Made by a program: the position numbers and the translations under genes
Notes under the pieces: model-generated
The model's input: only the letters and a program-made list of their open reading frames with translations
What the model was told of the DNA's origin: nothing
Databases searched by the model: none
Shown: in pieces, positions 17,536 through 25,974 of the stretch
Layout of the letters: each line of letters opens with the position of its first letter
Numbering within the stretch: position 1 is the first letter of the stretch
From: an uncultured Ferrovibrio sp.
GTDB lineage: Bacteria; Pseudomonadota; Alphaproteobacteria; Ferrovibrionales; Ferrovibrionaceae
Direction: 5' to 3'
Assembly (NCBI RefSeq): GCF_937960835.1
Contig: NZ_CALGPC010000020.1
Coordinates: 1 to 64,000 of the forward strand
DNA: 64,000 bases

Positions 17536-17579
17536 ATCCCGGCCGGGCGGCGCTTCTTTTGCGTCGCGCGGGCCGGGAT
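17536..17579. repeat. Palindromic repeat (REP-like) downstream of modC
   Basis: Arms ATCCCGGCC (17536-17544) and GGCCGGGAT (17571-17579) are perfect complements, and the inner sequence continues the stem with one wobble. It lies between the end of modC and the start of the thioesterase gene. The flanking CGTCAT matches the outer end of the repeat cluster near 19420. Confidence 0.65.
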
Positions 17580-17617
17580 CTCATTTCCGGATGAACGACC
17601 GCGGTGACGGCTAGGGA

Positions 17618-18718
17618 CTAGCGCTGCCGTGCACTGCCCAGGCTGCCGCCATCCAGTGCCACACTCTTGATCTGCGCATGTACGGCAAGGCCCGGCCGCA
17701 GGCCCAGCCGCTCGACCGACAGGCGGGTAATACGCGCCAGCAGGATGGCGCCGTTGCAATCGAGCCTGATCTCCACCTGCGGCCCGCCATCACCGGCCAT
17801 CTCGGCGATCGTGCCGGGGAAGATGTTAAGCGCGCTGCTCTGCTGCGGCCGCTCCAGGCTCAAGGTTACGTCACGCGCGCGGATGCGCACACGCAGACGC
17901 TCGCCGATTGCGCGCGGCTGGCGCGGCACCAGGATTTCGCCGGCTGCGCAATGCAGAACGGTCAGGCCATAAGCCTCGTCATGCCGCGCCACCTGCGCGT
18001 CCAGCACCGCGCCTGCCTCGTAGCGGCCGGTGAGCGGAAACAGATCCAGCCGGCCGCTGAGTTCGGCAACGCTGCCGACCGCCTGCACCTTGCCGTCCGA
18101 CAGCAGCACGACGGAATCGGCCAGCCTTGTCACCTCCGGAATCGCATGGCTGACATAAACGATGGGCAACCGCCACTCGTCGCGCAGCTTTTCCAGATAA
18201 GGCAGGATCTCTTCCTTGCGCGCAGCATCGAGCGAGGCCAGCGGCTCGTCCATCAGCAGCAGGTCGGGGCGCGAGAGCAGCGCGCGACCAATGGCGACGC
18301 GCTGCTTCTCACCCCCGGACAGATTGGCCGGCCGGCGCGGCAGCAGCGGCGCGATCCCAAGCAGATCGACCACATGATCGAAAGCGATCCTGTCCGCACG
18401 GTGGCGGGCGAAGAAGCGTCCGTACAGCAGGTTATGGCGCACATTGAGATGCGGAAACAGCCGCGCCTCCTGAAAGACATAGCCGATGCGACGGCGATGC
18501 GGCGCAACGAAGACACGCTGTTCTGTATCCACCAGCACGCGGCCGTCGATGCTGATGCGGCCCTGCTGCGGGCGCAGCAGGCCGGCGATCAGATTGATCA
18601 GGGTCGTCTTGCCGGTACCCGAGCGGCCGAACAGGGCCGTGATGCCCGGCTGGCACTTAAACTGCGCCTGCAGCGTGAAGCCGCCCAGACGATGATGGAT
18701 GTCGACCGCCAGGCTCAT
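17618..18718 (-). CDS. modC: Molybdate ABC transporter ATP-binding protein
   Basis: ATPase of the molybdate importer. Walker A is GRSGTGKTT (residues 31-39), the signature LSGGEKQRVAIGRALL and Walker B LLLMDEPLASLD follow. The C-terminal 130 residues form a MOP-like regulatory domain (VARHDEAYGLTVLHC, then RIRARDVTLSLERPQQSSALN) found in ModC but not generic ABC ATPases. Its start overlaps the modB stop by four bases (ATGA), so they are co-translated. Confidence 0.95.
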   Translation of the reverse strand: MSLAVDIHHRLGGFTLQAQFKCQPGITALFGRSGTGKTTLINLIAGLLRPQQGRISIDGRVLVDTEQRVFVAPHRRRIGYVFQEARLFPHLNVRHNLLYGRFFARHRADRIAFDHVVDLLGIAPLLPRRPANLSGGEKQRVAIGRALLSRPDLLLMDEPLASLDAARKEEILPYLEKLRDEWRLPIVYVSHAIPEVTRLADSVVLLSDGKVQAVGSVAELSGRLDLFPLTGRYEAGAVLDAQVARHDEAYGLTVLHCAAGEILVPRQPRAIGERLRVRIRARDVTLSLERPQQSSALNIFPGTIAEMAGDGGPQVEIRLDCNGAILLARITRLSVERLGLRPGLAVHAQIKSVALDGGSLGSARQR

Positions 18719-19407
18719 GCCTGCGCCCGCTTCGCGATGCGCCGCGCCAGCAGCTCGGATGCAATCAGTGCTGCTGCCGCTATGGCAACCGAGATCGCCG
18801 TCAGCCGCAACGCCTGCGCATCGCCGCCGGGTACCTGCGTGAAGGCATAGATCGCGGTCGGCAGGGTCTGCGTCTCGCCGGGGATGTTGGACACGAAGGT
18901 GATCGTCGCGCCGAACTCGCCGAAGGCGCGGGCAAAGCCAAGCACGATCCCGACCAGGATGCCGGGCAGCATCAGCGGCAGCGTGACGGTGAGAAAGACG
19001 AAAACCGGCGCTGCGCCCAAAGTGCCGGCCGCTTCTTCCAGTTTTGCATCGACGGCTTCCAGAGACAGGCGGATCGCGCGCACCATCAGCGGAAAGCCCA
19101 TCACCGCACAGGCCAGGGCCGCGCCGGTCCAGCGAAAGGCAAAGACGATCCCAAGATGCTCGGCCAGGAAGCCGCCCAGCAGGCCTTTACGCCCGAACAG
19201 CAGCAGCAGCAGATAGCCCGTCACCACCGGCGGCATCACCAGCGGCAGATGCACCAGCGTGTCCAGCGCCAGCTTGCCCGGAAAACGGCCCCGCGCCAGC
19301 AGCCAGGCAACAAGGATCGCCACCGGCAGGCTGCCGAGCGTGGCCACGCTCGCCACTTTGAGGCTGAGCAGGATCGCGGTGATTTCTTCCGGGGAGAGGG
19401 GGAGCAT
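18715..19407 (-). CDS. modB: Molybdate ABC transporter permease
   Basis: 230-residue inner-membrane permease with five or six helices. The coupling-helix region EAAGTLGAAPVFVFLTVTLP contacts ModC, and LARAFGEFGATITFVSNIPG is highly characteristic of ModB. It lies between modA (168 bases upstream, with a palindromic repeat in the gap) and modC (four-base overlap). Confidence 0.95.
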   Translation of the reverse strand: MLPLSPEEITAILLSLKVASVATLGSLPVAILVAWLLARGRFPGKLALDTLVHLPLVMPPVVTGYLLLLLFGRKGLLGGFLAEHLGIVFAFRWTGAALACAVMGFPLMVRAIRLSLEAVDAKLEEAAGTLGAAPVFVFLTVTLPLMLPGILVGIVLGFARAFGEFGATITFVSNIPGETQTLPTAIYAFTQVPGGDAQALRLTAISVAIAAAALIASELLARRIAKRAQA

Positions 19408-19453
19408 GTCTTATGTCATGTCGTCATGCCACGGCTGGCCGCATCACTCTGTC

Positions 19454-19490
19454 ATGGCACGCTTCAGGCGTGCCATCCACGAGTTTGCTT
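19454..19490. repeat. Palindromic repeat between modA and modB
   Basis: Arms ATGGCACGC (19454-19462) and GCGTGCCAT (19468-19476) with a five-base loop, followed by CCACGAGTTTGCTTTT. The tail matches the element at 14086. A second, partly inverted copy (CGTGGGTGCC to GGCATGAGG) follows to about 19543, and GTCATGCCACGGC at 19422 starts the cluster. Confidence 0.65.
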
Positions 19491-19575
19491 TTGCTGCCAC
19501 CGAAAAAGAACGCGTGGGTGCCAAGGCCAGGCCATGGCATGAGGAGGATAATGACGCATGGCGCATCTTGTCCTC

Positions 19576-20355
19576 TCAATTCACCGCCGCCTGCGGTGCC
19601 AGGAGAGTGAAGCCATGTTTCTCGAACACCGTCCTGCCTGCCGCGCTGCGTAAATGGCTCAGATAGGCCACGGCCTGGGGATGCTGCGATGCAGCCAGCA
19701 CGGCCGCCGGATAAATGATCGGCGGATGCGTGTTTTCCGGGAAGCGATCGAGGATGCGCACGCTTTTCTCGGTCGCCGCATCGGTCTCATAGACGATGCC
19801 GGCCGGCGCTTCGCCGCGTGATACCAGCATCAGCGCCGCGCGCACGTTTTCTGCCTGCGCGATCCGCGCCTGCACGCTAGACCATAGATCAAGGCTTTCC
19901 AGCGCTGCCTTGCCGTATTTTCCGGCCGGCACGGCATTCACATCGGCCATCGCCAGCCGTCCGTCGCGGCCCAGAAGTTCGCTCAGCGCAAAGCCCGGTG
20001 CAATTGTCACCTGCGCCTTTGAGTCCGCCGGCGCGATCAGCACGATGCGGTTGCTCAGCAGCGATGTGCGGCTGCCGGCTTTCAGCAGGCTGCGCTTTTG
20101 CAGGTAATCCATCCAGTCGAGATCGGCAGAGAAAAAGATGTCCGCCGGCGCGCCAGCTTCGATCTGCCGCGCCAGCGCCGACGAGCCCGCGTAAGAGGCT
20201 TTCACGCCGCCTTTCCTTGTCGTCCAGCCCGCATTGATCTCGTCCAGCGCGGTCTTCAGGCTCGCCGCGGCAAAGATCAGCAGCTCCTGCGCCTGAACGG
20301 GCAGGGAAAGCACAAGACCCAGCAGCAGAACGGCAAGGCGCAAAAGGAATGCCAT
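19576..20355 (-). CDS. modA: Molybdate-binding periplasmic protein
   Basis: Binds molybdate/tungstate in the periplasm for ModBC. The ATG at 20355 is chosen because GGAGG lies five bases upstream; it opens a signal peptide (FLLRLAVLLLGLVLSLPVQA). Mature ModA hallmarks are LLIFAAASLKTALDEI, YAGSSALARQIEAGAPADIF, and FYETDAA-like GIVYETDA. It is transcribed from a promoter overlapped by a Mo-box (20387-20414). Downstream genes are modB and modC. Confidence 0.94.
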   Translation of the reverse strand: MAFLLRLAVLLLGLVLSLPVQAQELLIFAAASLKTALDEINAGWTTRKGGVKASYAGSSALARQIEAGAPADIFFSADLDWMDYLQKRSLLKAGSRTSLLSNRIVLIAPADSKAQVTIAPGFALSELLGRDGRLAMADVNAVPAGKYGKAALESLDLWSSVQARIAQAENVRAALMLVSRGEAPAGIVYETDAATEKSVRILDRFPENTHPPIIYPAAVLAASQHPQAVAYLSHLRSAAGRTVFEKHGFTLLAPQAAVN

Positions 20356-20386
20356 GGCGGCCTCCATGGATGCGGCATGAGGCGGT

Positions 20387-20414
20387 ATCGTTATGACCTT
20401 TCGACTATAACGAT
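20387..20414 (-). promoter_or_regulatory. ModE operator (Mo-box) overlapping the modA promoter
   Basis: ATCGTTAT (20387-20394) and ATAACGAT (20407-20414) are exact complements 12 bases apart, matching the 11-N6-11 layout of ModE/Mop operators. On the minus strand TATAGT (20404-20409) inside it is a fitting -10, with TTGCGC 18 bases upstream as -35. Binding of Mo-loaded ModE would block RNA polymerase, giving repression of modABC when molybdate is plentiful. Confidence 0.85.
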
Positions 20415-20526
20415 GCCATCACGGCTGGCGCAATGGTGGAGCAGCAGCGGCCACGCCGCGCAACAGGCGGAATGTGACAAAAATCATCCCGCGGGCGGAT
20501 TGGTGCAAATTTTACTTCTCCCCCTT

Positions 20527-20693
20527 CACCCTCCCGGCCTCCTTCTCCTGCCGGCGCGGAAGGGGGAGGCGGCGGCCGGCATCGTGTCGCTTTCCCATTG
20601 GCGGAAGAGGAAGAAATGGCAAGGAAAGCCGCATCATTCTTTTCCCATCTCCCGCTGGTGGGAGAGGCATATCGTGGCAGCAACGGGAGGGTG
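20527..20693. repeat. REP-like repeat cluster between modE and modA
   Basis: Outer inverted arms CACCCTCCCG (20527-20536) and CGGGAGGGTG (20684-20693) enclose a TCTCCC/GGGAGA hairpin (20648-20665). It resembles the CCCTCTCCCGC hairpin at 28183-28202 and is a non-coding dispersed repeat common in proteobacteria. Confidence 0.6.
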
Positions 20694-20751
20694 AGCGGAT
20701 GCTTGGAGAGGGGAGTGTGTAAGGAGAGTGAGCTCCAGAAGAGCGAAACCC

Positions 20752-21246
20752 TCAACCCTTCCGCAGCTTGCCCTGCAACGCCTTCAGATCAGCGGCGCAG
20801 GCTTTTGCCGTCATCACCTGCATGCGGCGGAAGCGCTGCAGCACCTCTTTGCCCAGAGCGGTGAGCGCCGCGCCGCCGCCCGCCTTGCCGCCGCTTTCGC
20901 CCACCACCAGCGGCGCGGCAAAGCAGCGGTTCATCGTATCCACCAGCAGCCAGGCGCGTTTGTAGCTCATGCCGAGTCTGCGCCCGGCGGCCGAGATCGA
21001 GCCGGTTGCGGCAATGCCGTCCAAGAGATCCGCCTTGCCCGGCCCCATCGCGATCTCGCGGCCCAGCATCAGGCGCAGGCGCAGGCTGCCGCCGTCGCCG
21101 GCAGTGGTCTTGCTCTTCGATCCACCACTCTTGGTCGCAGCTTTCTTTGCTGCTGCGCGTCTGGATTTGCCGCTCTTCACCTCTGTCCCGCGCCCAGCCA
21201 CACGCCCGGTCACATGCTGGTGTGAGATGTCACGTTTTTCTTTCAT
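20752..21246 (-). CDS. modE: ModE-type molybdate-responsive regulator, DNA-binding domain only
   Basis: About 164 residues: a Lys/Ala/Ser-rich N-terminal tail of 50 residues (SGKSRRAAAKKAATKSGGSK), then a ModE/LysR-like winged helix (GIAATGSISAAGRRLGMSYK, RAWLLVDTMNRCF, ALTALGKEVLQRFRRM). The C-terminal MOP molybdate-binding repeats of E. coli ModE are missing, as in many short ModE homologues. It lies upstream of modA on the same strand, and a Mo-box is present, so repression of modABC is likely; how it senses molybdate is open. The start is uncertain; MKEKRDISH at 21246 is used. Confidence 0.82.
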   Translation of the reverse strand: MKEKRDISHQHVTGRVAGRGTEVKSGKSRRAAAKKAATKSGGSKSKTTAGDGGSLRLRLMLGREIAMGPGKADLLDGIAATGSISAAGRRLGMSYKRAWLLVDTMNRCFAAPLVVGESGGKAGGGAALTALGKEVLQRFRRMQVMTAKACAADLKALQGKLRKG

Positions 21247-21583
21247 AGGTCGTGCTTGTCCCGCGGACCGGCCGTCGTATGTCACACGTCGTAGTCACCC
21301 TGTCACATGCGGCATCATGCCGGTCACCGGACCGGTTCTAGCATGGAGCCGCCCAATTTTTAACGCCGGTGAATGTCAGACATGGCGCTGCCGCACCGTA
21401 ATGGGATGTCTTTTGCCGTGAAGCCGCGCTTCATGACGGCGGCCGTGCAGTGCGAAAAAGACTCACCGATTTCACACCGCGTCACGGTTTCACCCTACGT
21501 AACGAACTTACACCGCGTGTCCCCATTTAACCCGCTGCACCCAATTCACCACCAGCCAGCCTTACACCAGGAAGTTCGCGCCA
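21247..21583. other. Intergenic region with repeated TCAC motifs
   Basis: 337 bases between modE and the lipid-binding-like gene. No gene was found. The short word (T/G)TCAC or TTACACC recurs about a dozen times between 21225 and 21575, often 10-25 bases apart, in an AT-richer background. It probably holds divergent promoters. Confidence 0.4.
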
Positions 21584-22177
21584 ATGACCTTGATCATGCC
21601 CTCCCCGGTGATGTCCATGCCGGTGGCGTCCGCCTTCTGGCGCCGCGTCGATCTGCCGGGCCACGATACCGCCCGGCTCGAGAAGATCGACGGCGTCGGC
21701 TGGTGCCTGACCGGCATGACCGTGTTCCGCCATCCCCAGGGCCCTGCCAGCCTGACCTATGTGGTCGATTGCGACCCGTCCTGGGAAATCGTGTCGGCGG
21801 CGGTCTATGGCATGATCGGCGCGCGCAACATCGAATTCCACGTCAATCGCTATGAAGGCATGTGGCTGCTCAACGAGATGCCCGTATCGGGGCTGGAGCA
21901 TCTGTGTGATTTTGATCTCGGCTTCACGCCGGCCAGCTATCTGATGCTGCTCAAGCGCGCCGCGCCGCGGCTGCATGAGACGCGCACCCTGCCGGTGGCG
22001 CGGCTCGATATCGAAAGCGGCCAGCTCATCGAGGCGCCGCAGATTTTCACCCGCACCGGCACGATGGAAATCTGGCATGAATCGCCGCAGACCGGCTATG
22101 CCGCGCAGATCGATCTCGCGCCGGATGGTTTCGTGATGCGCTGTCCGGGCTTATGCGAGGCGGTCATCGCCATCTGA
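21584..22177 (+). CDS. Putative glycolipid-binding domain protein (DUF1089-like)
   Basis: 197-residue cytosolic beta-rich protein. The opening AFWRRVDLPGHDTARLEK, then GMTVFRHPQGPASLTYVVDCD and the later DFDLGFTPASYLMLLKR match the putative glycolipid-binding family (PF06475), which has structural relatives of lipid carriers. No enzyme motif is visible. Several in-frame ATGs (21584, 21599, 21614) make the start uncertain. Its end overlaps the convergent PAS_5 gene by 14 bases. Confidence 0.75.
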   Translation: MTLIMPSPVMSMPVASAFWRRVDLPGHDTARLEKIDGVGWCLTGMTVFRHPQGPASLTYVVDCDPSWEIVSAAVYGMIGARNIEFHVNRYEGMWLLNEMPVSGLEHLCDFDLGFTPASYLMLLKRAAPRLHETRTLPVARLDIESGQLIEAPQIFTRTGTMEIWHESPQTGYAAQIDLAPDGFVMRCPGLCEAVIAI

Positions 22178-22805
22178 ATGCCGGCGGCGCGACCACGTGG
22201 ATTTCCGGCTTGATCTGAAGCCAGTCGCCATCCCACCAGCCGCCATCGGCGCGCTTCTGCCAGAACTGGCAGACGAAAATAGCGTTCGGTGCCCTGTCGG
22301 CTTGCGTGTGCGCAGCGCCATCCGGCGGACGGTACAGCGGCATCACCAGCCGGTAGGTCAGGCCGTTCACCACATTGCCTTCGTCATGGAACAGGCTGGC
22401 GGAATAAACCGGCCGTCTCTGATCGATGGCGACGCGGTTCAGCAGCATGACATAATCGCGATAGCCTTCCGGCAGCACCTCGTCCAGGAAATGTCCGGCC
22501 AGCCTGCGCCCCGCCGCATAGGTCACTGCTTCGCCCGCCAGGCGGAAGCGGTAGCGCAGGCCGCCATCGTCGCTGACGGCATCGCCGGCCCTATGACTGG
22601 CAACGCAATCCACCATCATGACGTTCGGCAGCAGGTCGGGGAAATCCAGCGGATCGATGGCGCTGCGCGGCGGCACGGCGCCGGGCGCGGGACAGCGCGC
22701 AAACCAGTACGCGGCCAGCTCGCGCAGCCGCGCATCGGGAATGGCGGCGATCTCGCAAGCGCCGACCTCCAGCGTGAAATGCGGCAGTCCCGCCGGTGCT
22801 TTCAT
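22164..22805 (-). CDS. PAS_5 domain protein
   Basis: 213 residues with one PAS-like domain of the alphaproteobacterial PAS_5 type (PF07310). Marks are LRELAAYWFARCPAPGAVPP, RYRFRLAGEAVTYAAGRRLAG and HFLDEVLPEGY, with the core YSASLFHDEGNVVNGLTYRL and VMPLYRPPDG. No output domain is attached, so it may act by protein-protein contact. Two shorter relatives lie at 57135-57716 and 57877-58461. The ligand is unknown. Confidence 0.8.
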   Translation of the reverse strand: MKAPAGLPHFTLEVGACEIAAIPDARLRELAAYWFARCPAPGAVPPRSAIDPLDFPDLLPNVMMVDCVASHRAGDAVSDDGGLRYRFRLAGEAVTYAAGRRLAGHFLDEVLPEGYRDYVMLLNRVAIDQRRPVYSASLFHDEGNVVNGLTYRLVMPLYRPPDGAAHTQADRAPNAIFVCQFWQKRADGGWWDGDWLQIKPEIHVVAPPAFRWR

Positions 22806-22904
22806 CGCGGCTCATCCTCCCCGCAGCCAGAATAGGCTGGCGCGCCGCCGATGTCAGAGAGAATATCCGGACGTATCCATTTTATAATGCTGGGGAAAAC
22901 GGCA

Positions 22905-23534
22905 TCACGCAGGCGCTTCGCCGGTCACCACTGCGCCCGCCCGCGCATAGCGGTGAACGGCAACGCCGGTTCCAGAAACCTCTGCGCGCAAGAGTCGCCA
23001 AGCGCCGGGCGACCCGTCTTCGCCGAACAGCCGCTTTCCCGTCCCCAGCGTGATGGGAAAGATCATCACCTGCATTTCATCGACCAGATCGAGCCGGAAC
23101 AGCGTCTTGAGGAAATCGGCCGATCCCTGCGTCAGCAGATCGGGGCCATCCTCGCTTCTCAGGGCCCGCACTGCGGCAATGGCATCCGCGCCGCGCGATG
23201 TATCGATCAGCGCATGGCTGTTCCGCCAGGCGAGCTTAAGCTTCGGATTGCGGCTCGCCACATATTTGCGCGTGCGGTTGAACGGCCCGCCGATCGGATG
23301 ATCCTCTGCCGCCTTCGGCCAGTAGGCTGCGAAGATGTCGTAAGTCCTGCGCCCCAGCAGCAGCTCGAAAGGCTGCGCGAACAGTGACATGACTGCCGCC
23401 TGCGTCACGGCATCGGAATAGGGCCAGACCCAGCCGCCCAGCGAAAACCCGCTGCTTGTATCTTCCTTCGCGCCGCCCGGTGCCTGCATGACGCCATCCA
23501 GACTGACGAAAGCGGCTGCAATCACCTTGCGCAT
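22905..23534 (-). CDS. Dihydrofolate reductase-fold protein (RibD C-terminal-like)
   Basis: 209-residue NADPH-dependent reductase-like protein. The start MRKVIAAAFVSLDGVMQAPG, LLLGRRTYDIFAAYWP and GSADFLKTLFRLDLVDEMQV with PITLGTGKRLF are typical of the RibD_C/YyaP group rather than true DHFR. The substrate is unknown. It is on the same strand as the LysR gene 98 bases upstream and may share its transcript. Confidence 0.88.
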   Translation of the reverse strand: MRKVIAAAFVSLDGVMQAPGGAKEDTSSGFSLGGWVWPYSDAVTQAAVMSLFAQPFELLLGRRTYDIFAAYWPKAAEDHPIGGPFNRTRKYVASRNPKLKLAWRNSHALIDTSRGADAIAAVRALRSEDGPDLLTQGSADFLKTLFRLDLVDEMQVMIFPITLGTGKRLFGEDGSPGAWRLLRAEVSGTGVAVHRYARAGAVVTGEAPA

Positions 23535-23632
23535 CTCTCACCTCTCATGCTGCGGGCTGCTGCTGTCTGGAAGACGGATGAGGGCGGCACGGGCCGACAG
23601 GCGCGACCGAAATTTTTGCAAACACCGCAGCT

Positions 23633-24529
23633 TTACAGCATAGCCGCTTTCATGTTGCCCGCATGCACCGGCTGCATCCGCTGCCCGCGCAGGGCCTGCG
23701 CCAGATGCTCGGCCATCATATCAGTCAGCGCCGAGCAGCCCGCCGCGCGATGCAGACGGATTTCTGCACCCGGCAAAGGCGGCAGCAGCCCCTCGGGCAG
23801 GATGCGCAGGCCGGGCGTCACCATGCTGCTTTTCACCACCGTCACCGCCAGGCCCTGCCGCACGATGGCCTCGACGGCGGCAAGGCTGGGGCTGACATAG
23901 GCGAGCCGCCAGGGCCTTCCGGCTTCATCCAGCGCCTGCGTCGCCCATTGGCGGAACAGGCAGTCCGGCGTCGAGAGCGCAAGCGGCAGCGGCGCGCGCT
24001 CTTCCGGCCGGTGGCCGGCGCTTGCCACCCAGACCGCCTTCTCGCGGCAGATCAGGTCGCCGTCATGGCTGCCTTCCGGATGCATCGCGATCACCGCATC
24101 GAAGGTCTTGCCGATCTGTTTGAGCATCAGCGCGGTCAGCCCCGTCTGCATGTCGATCTGCACCAGCGGGAAGCGCTCCGCCGCATCGGCCAGCAGTTTC
24201 GGCAGCAGCCTGGTGCCGTAATCCTCCATCACGCCAAGCCGCACGCGGCCGGCCATCTGCCGGCCTGTGAGTTTCGCCAGCACCTGCTCGTTGACCGACA
24301 GGATGCGCTTGGCATCGGCCAGGAAGTCTTCGCCCGCCGCCGTCAGTTCGACGCGCGCGGTCGAGCGGCGGAACAGCGGCACGCCCAGACGCTCCTCCAG
24401 GCGGCGGACCTGCAGGCTCACCGCAGCCTGGGTGCGGTTGAGCTGCTCGGCCGCGCGGGTGAAGGACAGCCGCTCGGCCACGGCGACGAAGGCCTGCAGC
24501 AGTTCCGGATCGAGAAGCGGCGCACTCAT
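23633..24529 (-). CDS. LysR family transcriptional regulator
   Basis: 298 residues, with the LysR winged helix at residues 8-66 (FVAVAERLSFTRAAEQLNRT, QAAVSLQVRRLEERLG) and a C-terminal substrate-binding-like domain. It diverges from an EamA exporter gene; a 21-base dyad (24525-24545) overlaps its start codon and should be its own operator. It probably activates the exporter when an effector is bound. Confidence 0.93.
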   Translation of the reverse strand: MSAPLLDPELLQAFVAVAERLSFTRAAEQLNRTQAAVSLQVRRLEERLGVPLFRRSTARVELTAAGEDFLADAKRILSVNEQVLAKLTGRQMAGRVRLGVMEDYGTRLLPKLLADAAERFPLVQIDMQTGLTALMLKQIGKTFDAVIAMHPEGSHDGDLICREKAVWVASAGHRPEERAPLPLALSTPDCLFRQWATQALDEAGRPWRLAYVSPSLAAVEAIVRQGLAVTVVKSSMVTPGLRILPEGLLPPLPGAEIRLHRAAGCSALTDMMAEHLAQALRGQRMQPVHAGNMKAAML

Positions 24530-24545
24530 AATGTGATCTTATGAG
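24525..24545. promoter_or_regulatory. LysR-type operator overlapping the regulator start codon
   Basis: CTCATAA (24525-24531), seven bases, TTATGAG (24539-24545), a perfect dyad containing a T-N11-A core as expected for LysR sites. It covers the LysR start codon (24527-24529), which would allow autorepression and divergent control of the EamA gene. Confidence 0.65.
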
Positions 24546-24655
24546 CTTCATCAGGATTATTCGATTCATTTGTGAAGGCCGCCTCTCTAGCCTGCTTCCG
24601 TAACGGGTTCCGGTCCCGTTACAGGCGCGGCGCGACATGAAAGGCGAAAGGCGGC

Positions 24656-25561
24656 ATGCAGGCTTGGGGTGTTCTGGCGGCAATCCTCTCCTCAGGCCTG
24701 GGCGGCACGGCGGTCGGTGCGACGCGTTATCTCGCGGCCAGCCTCGATCCCGTCACCATCGGCCTGCTGCGCTTCGGCGGCGGCGTGCTGGTGCTGGCGC
24801 CTTTCGCCTTGCTGGGCCGCGAACCCTGGCCGCCGCGGCGCGACTGGCTCGGCATCGCGGCGCTGGGCCTTTTGTTCTTTGGCCTGTTTCCGGTGCTGTT
24901 CAATGCCTCCCTCAGCTACACCACGGCGGCGCGCGGCGCGCTGGCGCTCTCCACCTTGCCTTTGCTCACCATGGCAGCGGGCGCGCTGCTGCGGGTGGAG
25001 CCGCCGACGGCGCGCAAGCTTATCGGCGTGCTGATCGCCATTGCCGGCGTGGCGCTGGCGCTGAATGCCAGCCTGGATATCGCGCCGCCTGATGCCTGGC
25101 GCGGCGACGTGCTGATGATCGCCGCTGCTTTGTGCATGGCGCTTTATAACGTGTGGTCGCGCCCCTTCATTGCGCGCTCAGGCCTGATCGTCTTCACCGT
25201 CTTTGGCATGGCGGTGGGCGCGGCTGCTCTGGCTTTGCTGGTGCTGCTGACGGATGGGCCAGCCATCGGCTTTGCACGCTTGGCCGCATTGCCACCGGTA
25301 CAATGGGCGGCGGTGGCCTATCTCGCCGCCATCTGCGGCGCGCTGATCTTCTTTTTGTGGGCCTATGCGCTGGACCGGGCTGCCCCGACGCTCGTTGTGG
25401 TCTCGGTGGCCGTCAACCCGGTGACGGCGTCGATCATCGGGCTTCTGCTGCTCGATGAGCCCATCGGCGCCGATCTCATGCTGGGCCTTGCGGCAGTGCT
25501 GCTCGGAATTGCGGTGGCGTCTGGTGCGAGATTGACGGGGCTTTCCGTGCTGCGGCGGTGA
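24656..25561 (+). CDS. EamA/DMT superfamily transporter
   Basis: 301-residue inner-membrane protein with two five-helix EamA repeats (first GGTAVGATRYLAASLDPVTI and LRFGGGVLVLAPFALL; second APTLVVVSVAVNPVTASIIG, LLLDEPIGADLMLGLAAVLL). Such proteins export amino acids, nucleobases or drugs. Control by the divergent LysR regulator is likely. The substrate is not predictable. Confidence 0.92.
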   Translation: MQAWGVLAAILSSGLGGTAVGATRYLAASLDPVTIGLLRFGGGVLVLAPFALLGREPWPPRRDWLGIAALGLLFFGLFPVLFNASLSYTTAARGALALSTLPLLTMAAGALLRVEPPTARKLIGVLIAIAGVALALNASLDIAPPDAWRGDVLMIAAALCMALYNVWSRPFIARSGLIVFTVFGMAVGAAALALLVLLTDGPAIGFARLAALPPVQWAAVAYLAAICGALIFFLWAYALDRAAPTLVVVSVAVNPVTASIIGLLLLDEPIGADLMLGLAAVLLGIAVASGARLTGLSVLRR

Positions 25562-25892
25562 TGCCCTCCGTCTTTGAAAGGCGGATAACAACCGCGCAGA
25601 GCGATAGGCAGTTGAGCAAAAACACCGAGTATGGTGGGCCAATTTTTGGCCGATAACGGGGTGTGCGCGTCGATCTTCGGGCATTTGTGCCACATATGTT
25701 CTTAAACAGGCTCGAACTGAACTCGAACGGGACCAAACCAGCCGCCAATCGATCCCGCCGAATAAGGCCCGGCGATGAGTTTGCTGGAAGACAGTTATAT
25801 ATAGGGTGACTGTAATAGAGTGGCCGCCGGCCGCGCTGGCGGGTTGAGCAGGCAGGCCGAACAGGCCAGTTGAACAGGATCGGGACGGCAAA
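25562..25892. other. Intergenic region upstream of methylmalonyl-CoA mutase
   Basis: 331 bases before the scpA promoter with no supported gene. A GGCCAA-ttt-TTGGCC hairpin near 25637-25651 may help end the EamA transcript. The rest shows no recognised feature. Confidence 0.45.
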
Positions 25893-25920
25893 TTGACACT
25901 GCTTCATTCGCCGTCATACT
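25893..25920 (+). promoter_or_regulatory. Candidate promoter of methylmalonyl-CoA mutase
   Basis: TTGACA (25893-25898) and CATACT (25915-25920) are separated by 16 bases, close to the housekeeping consensus, about 55 bases before the ATG. Confidence 0.55.
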
Positions 25921-25974
25921 CAATGCTGCACCGCAAGAGAATGTGACCAGACCCGGTGCAGGGCGGATACGACA

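Noticed and set aside
14760..17594. 944-codon plus-strand frame opposite the SUV3-like helicase
   Set aside because: Composition is that of an antisense frame; all helicase motifs are on the minus strand.
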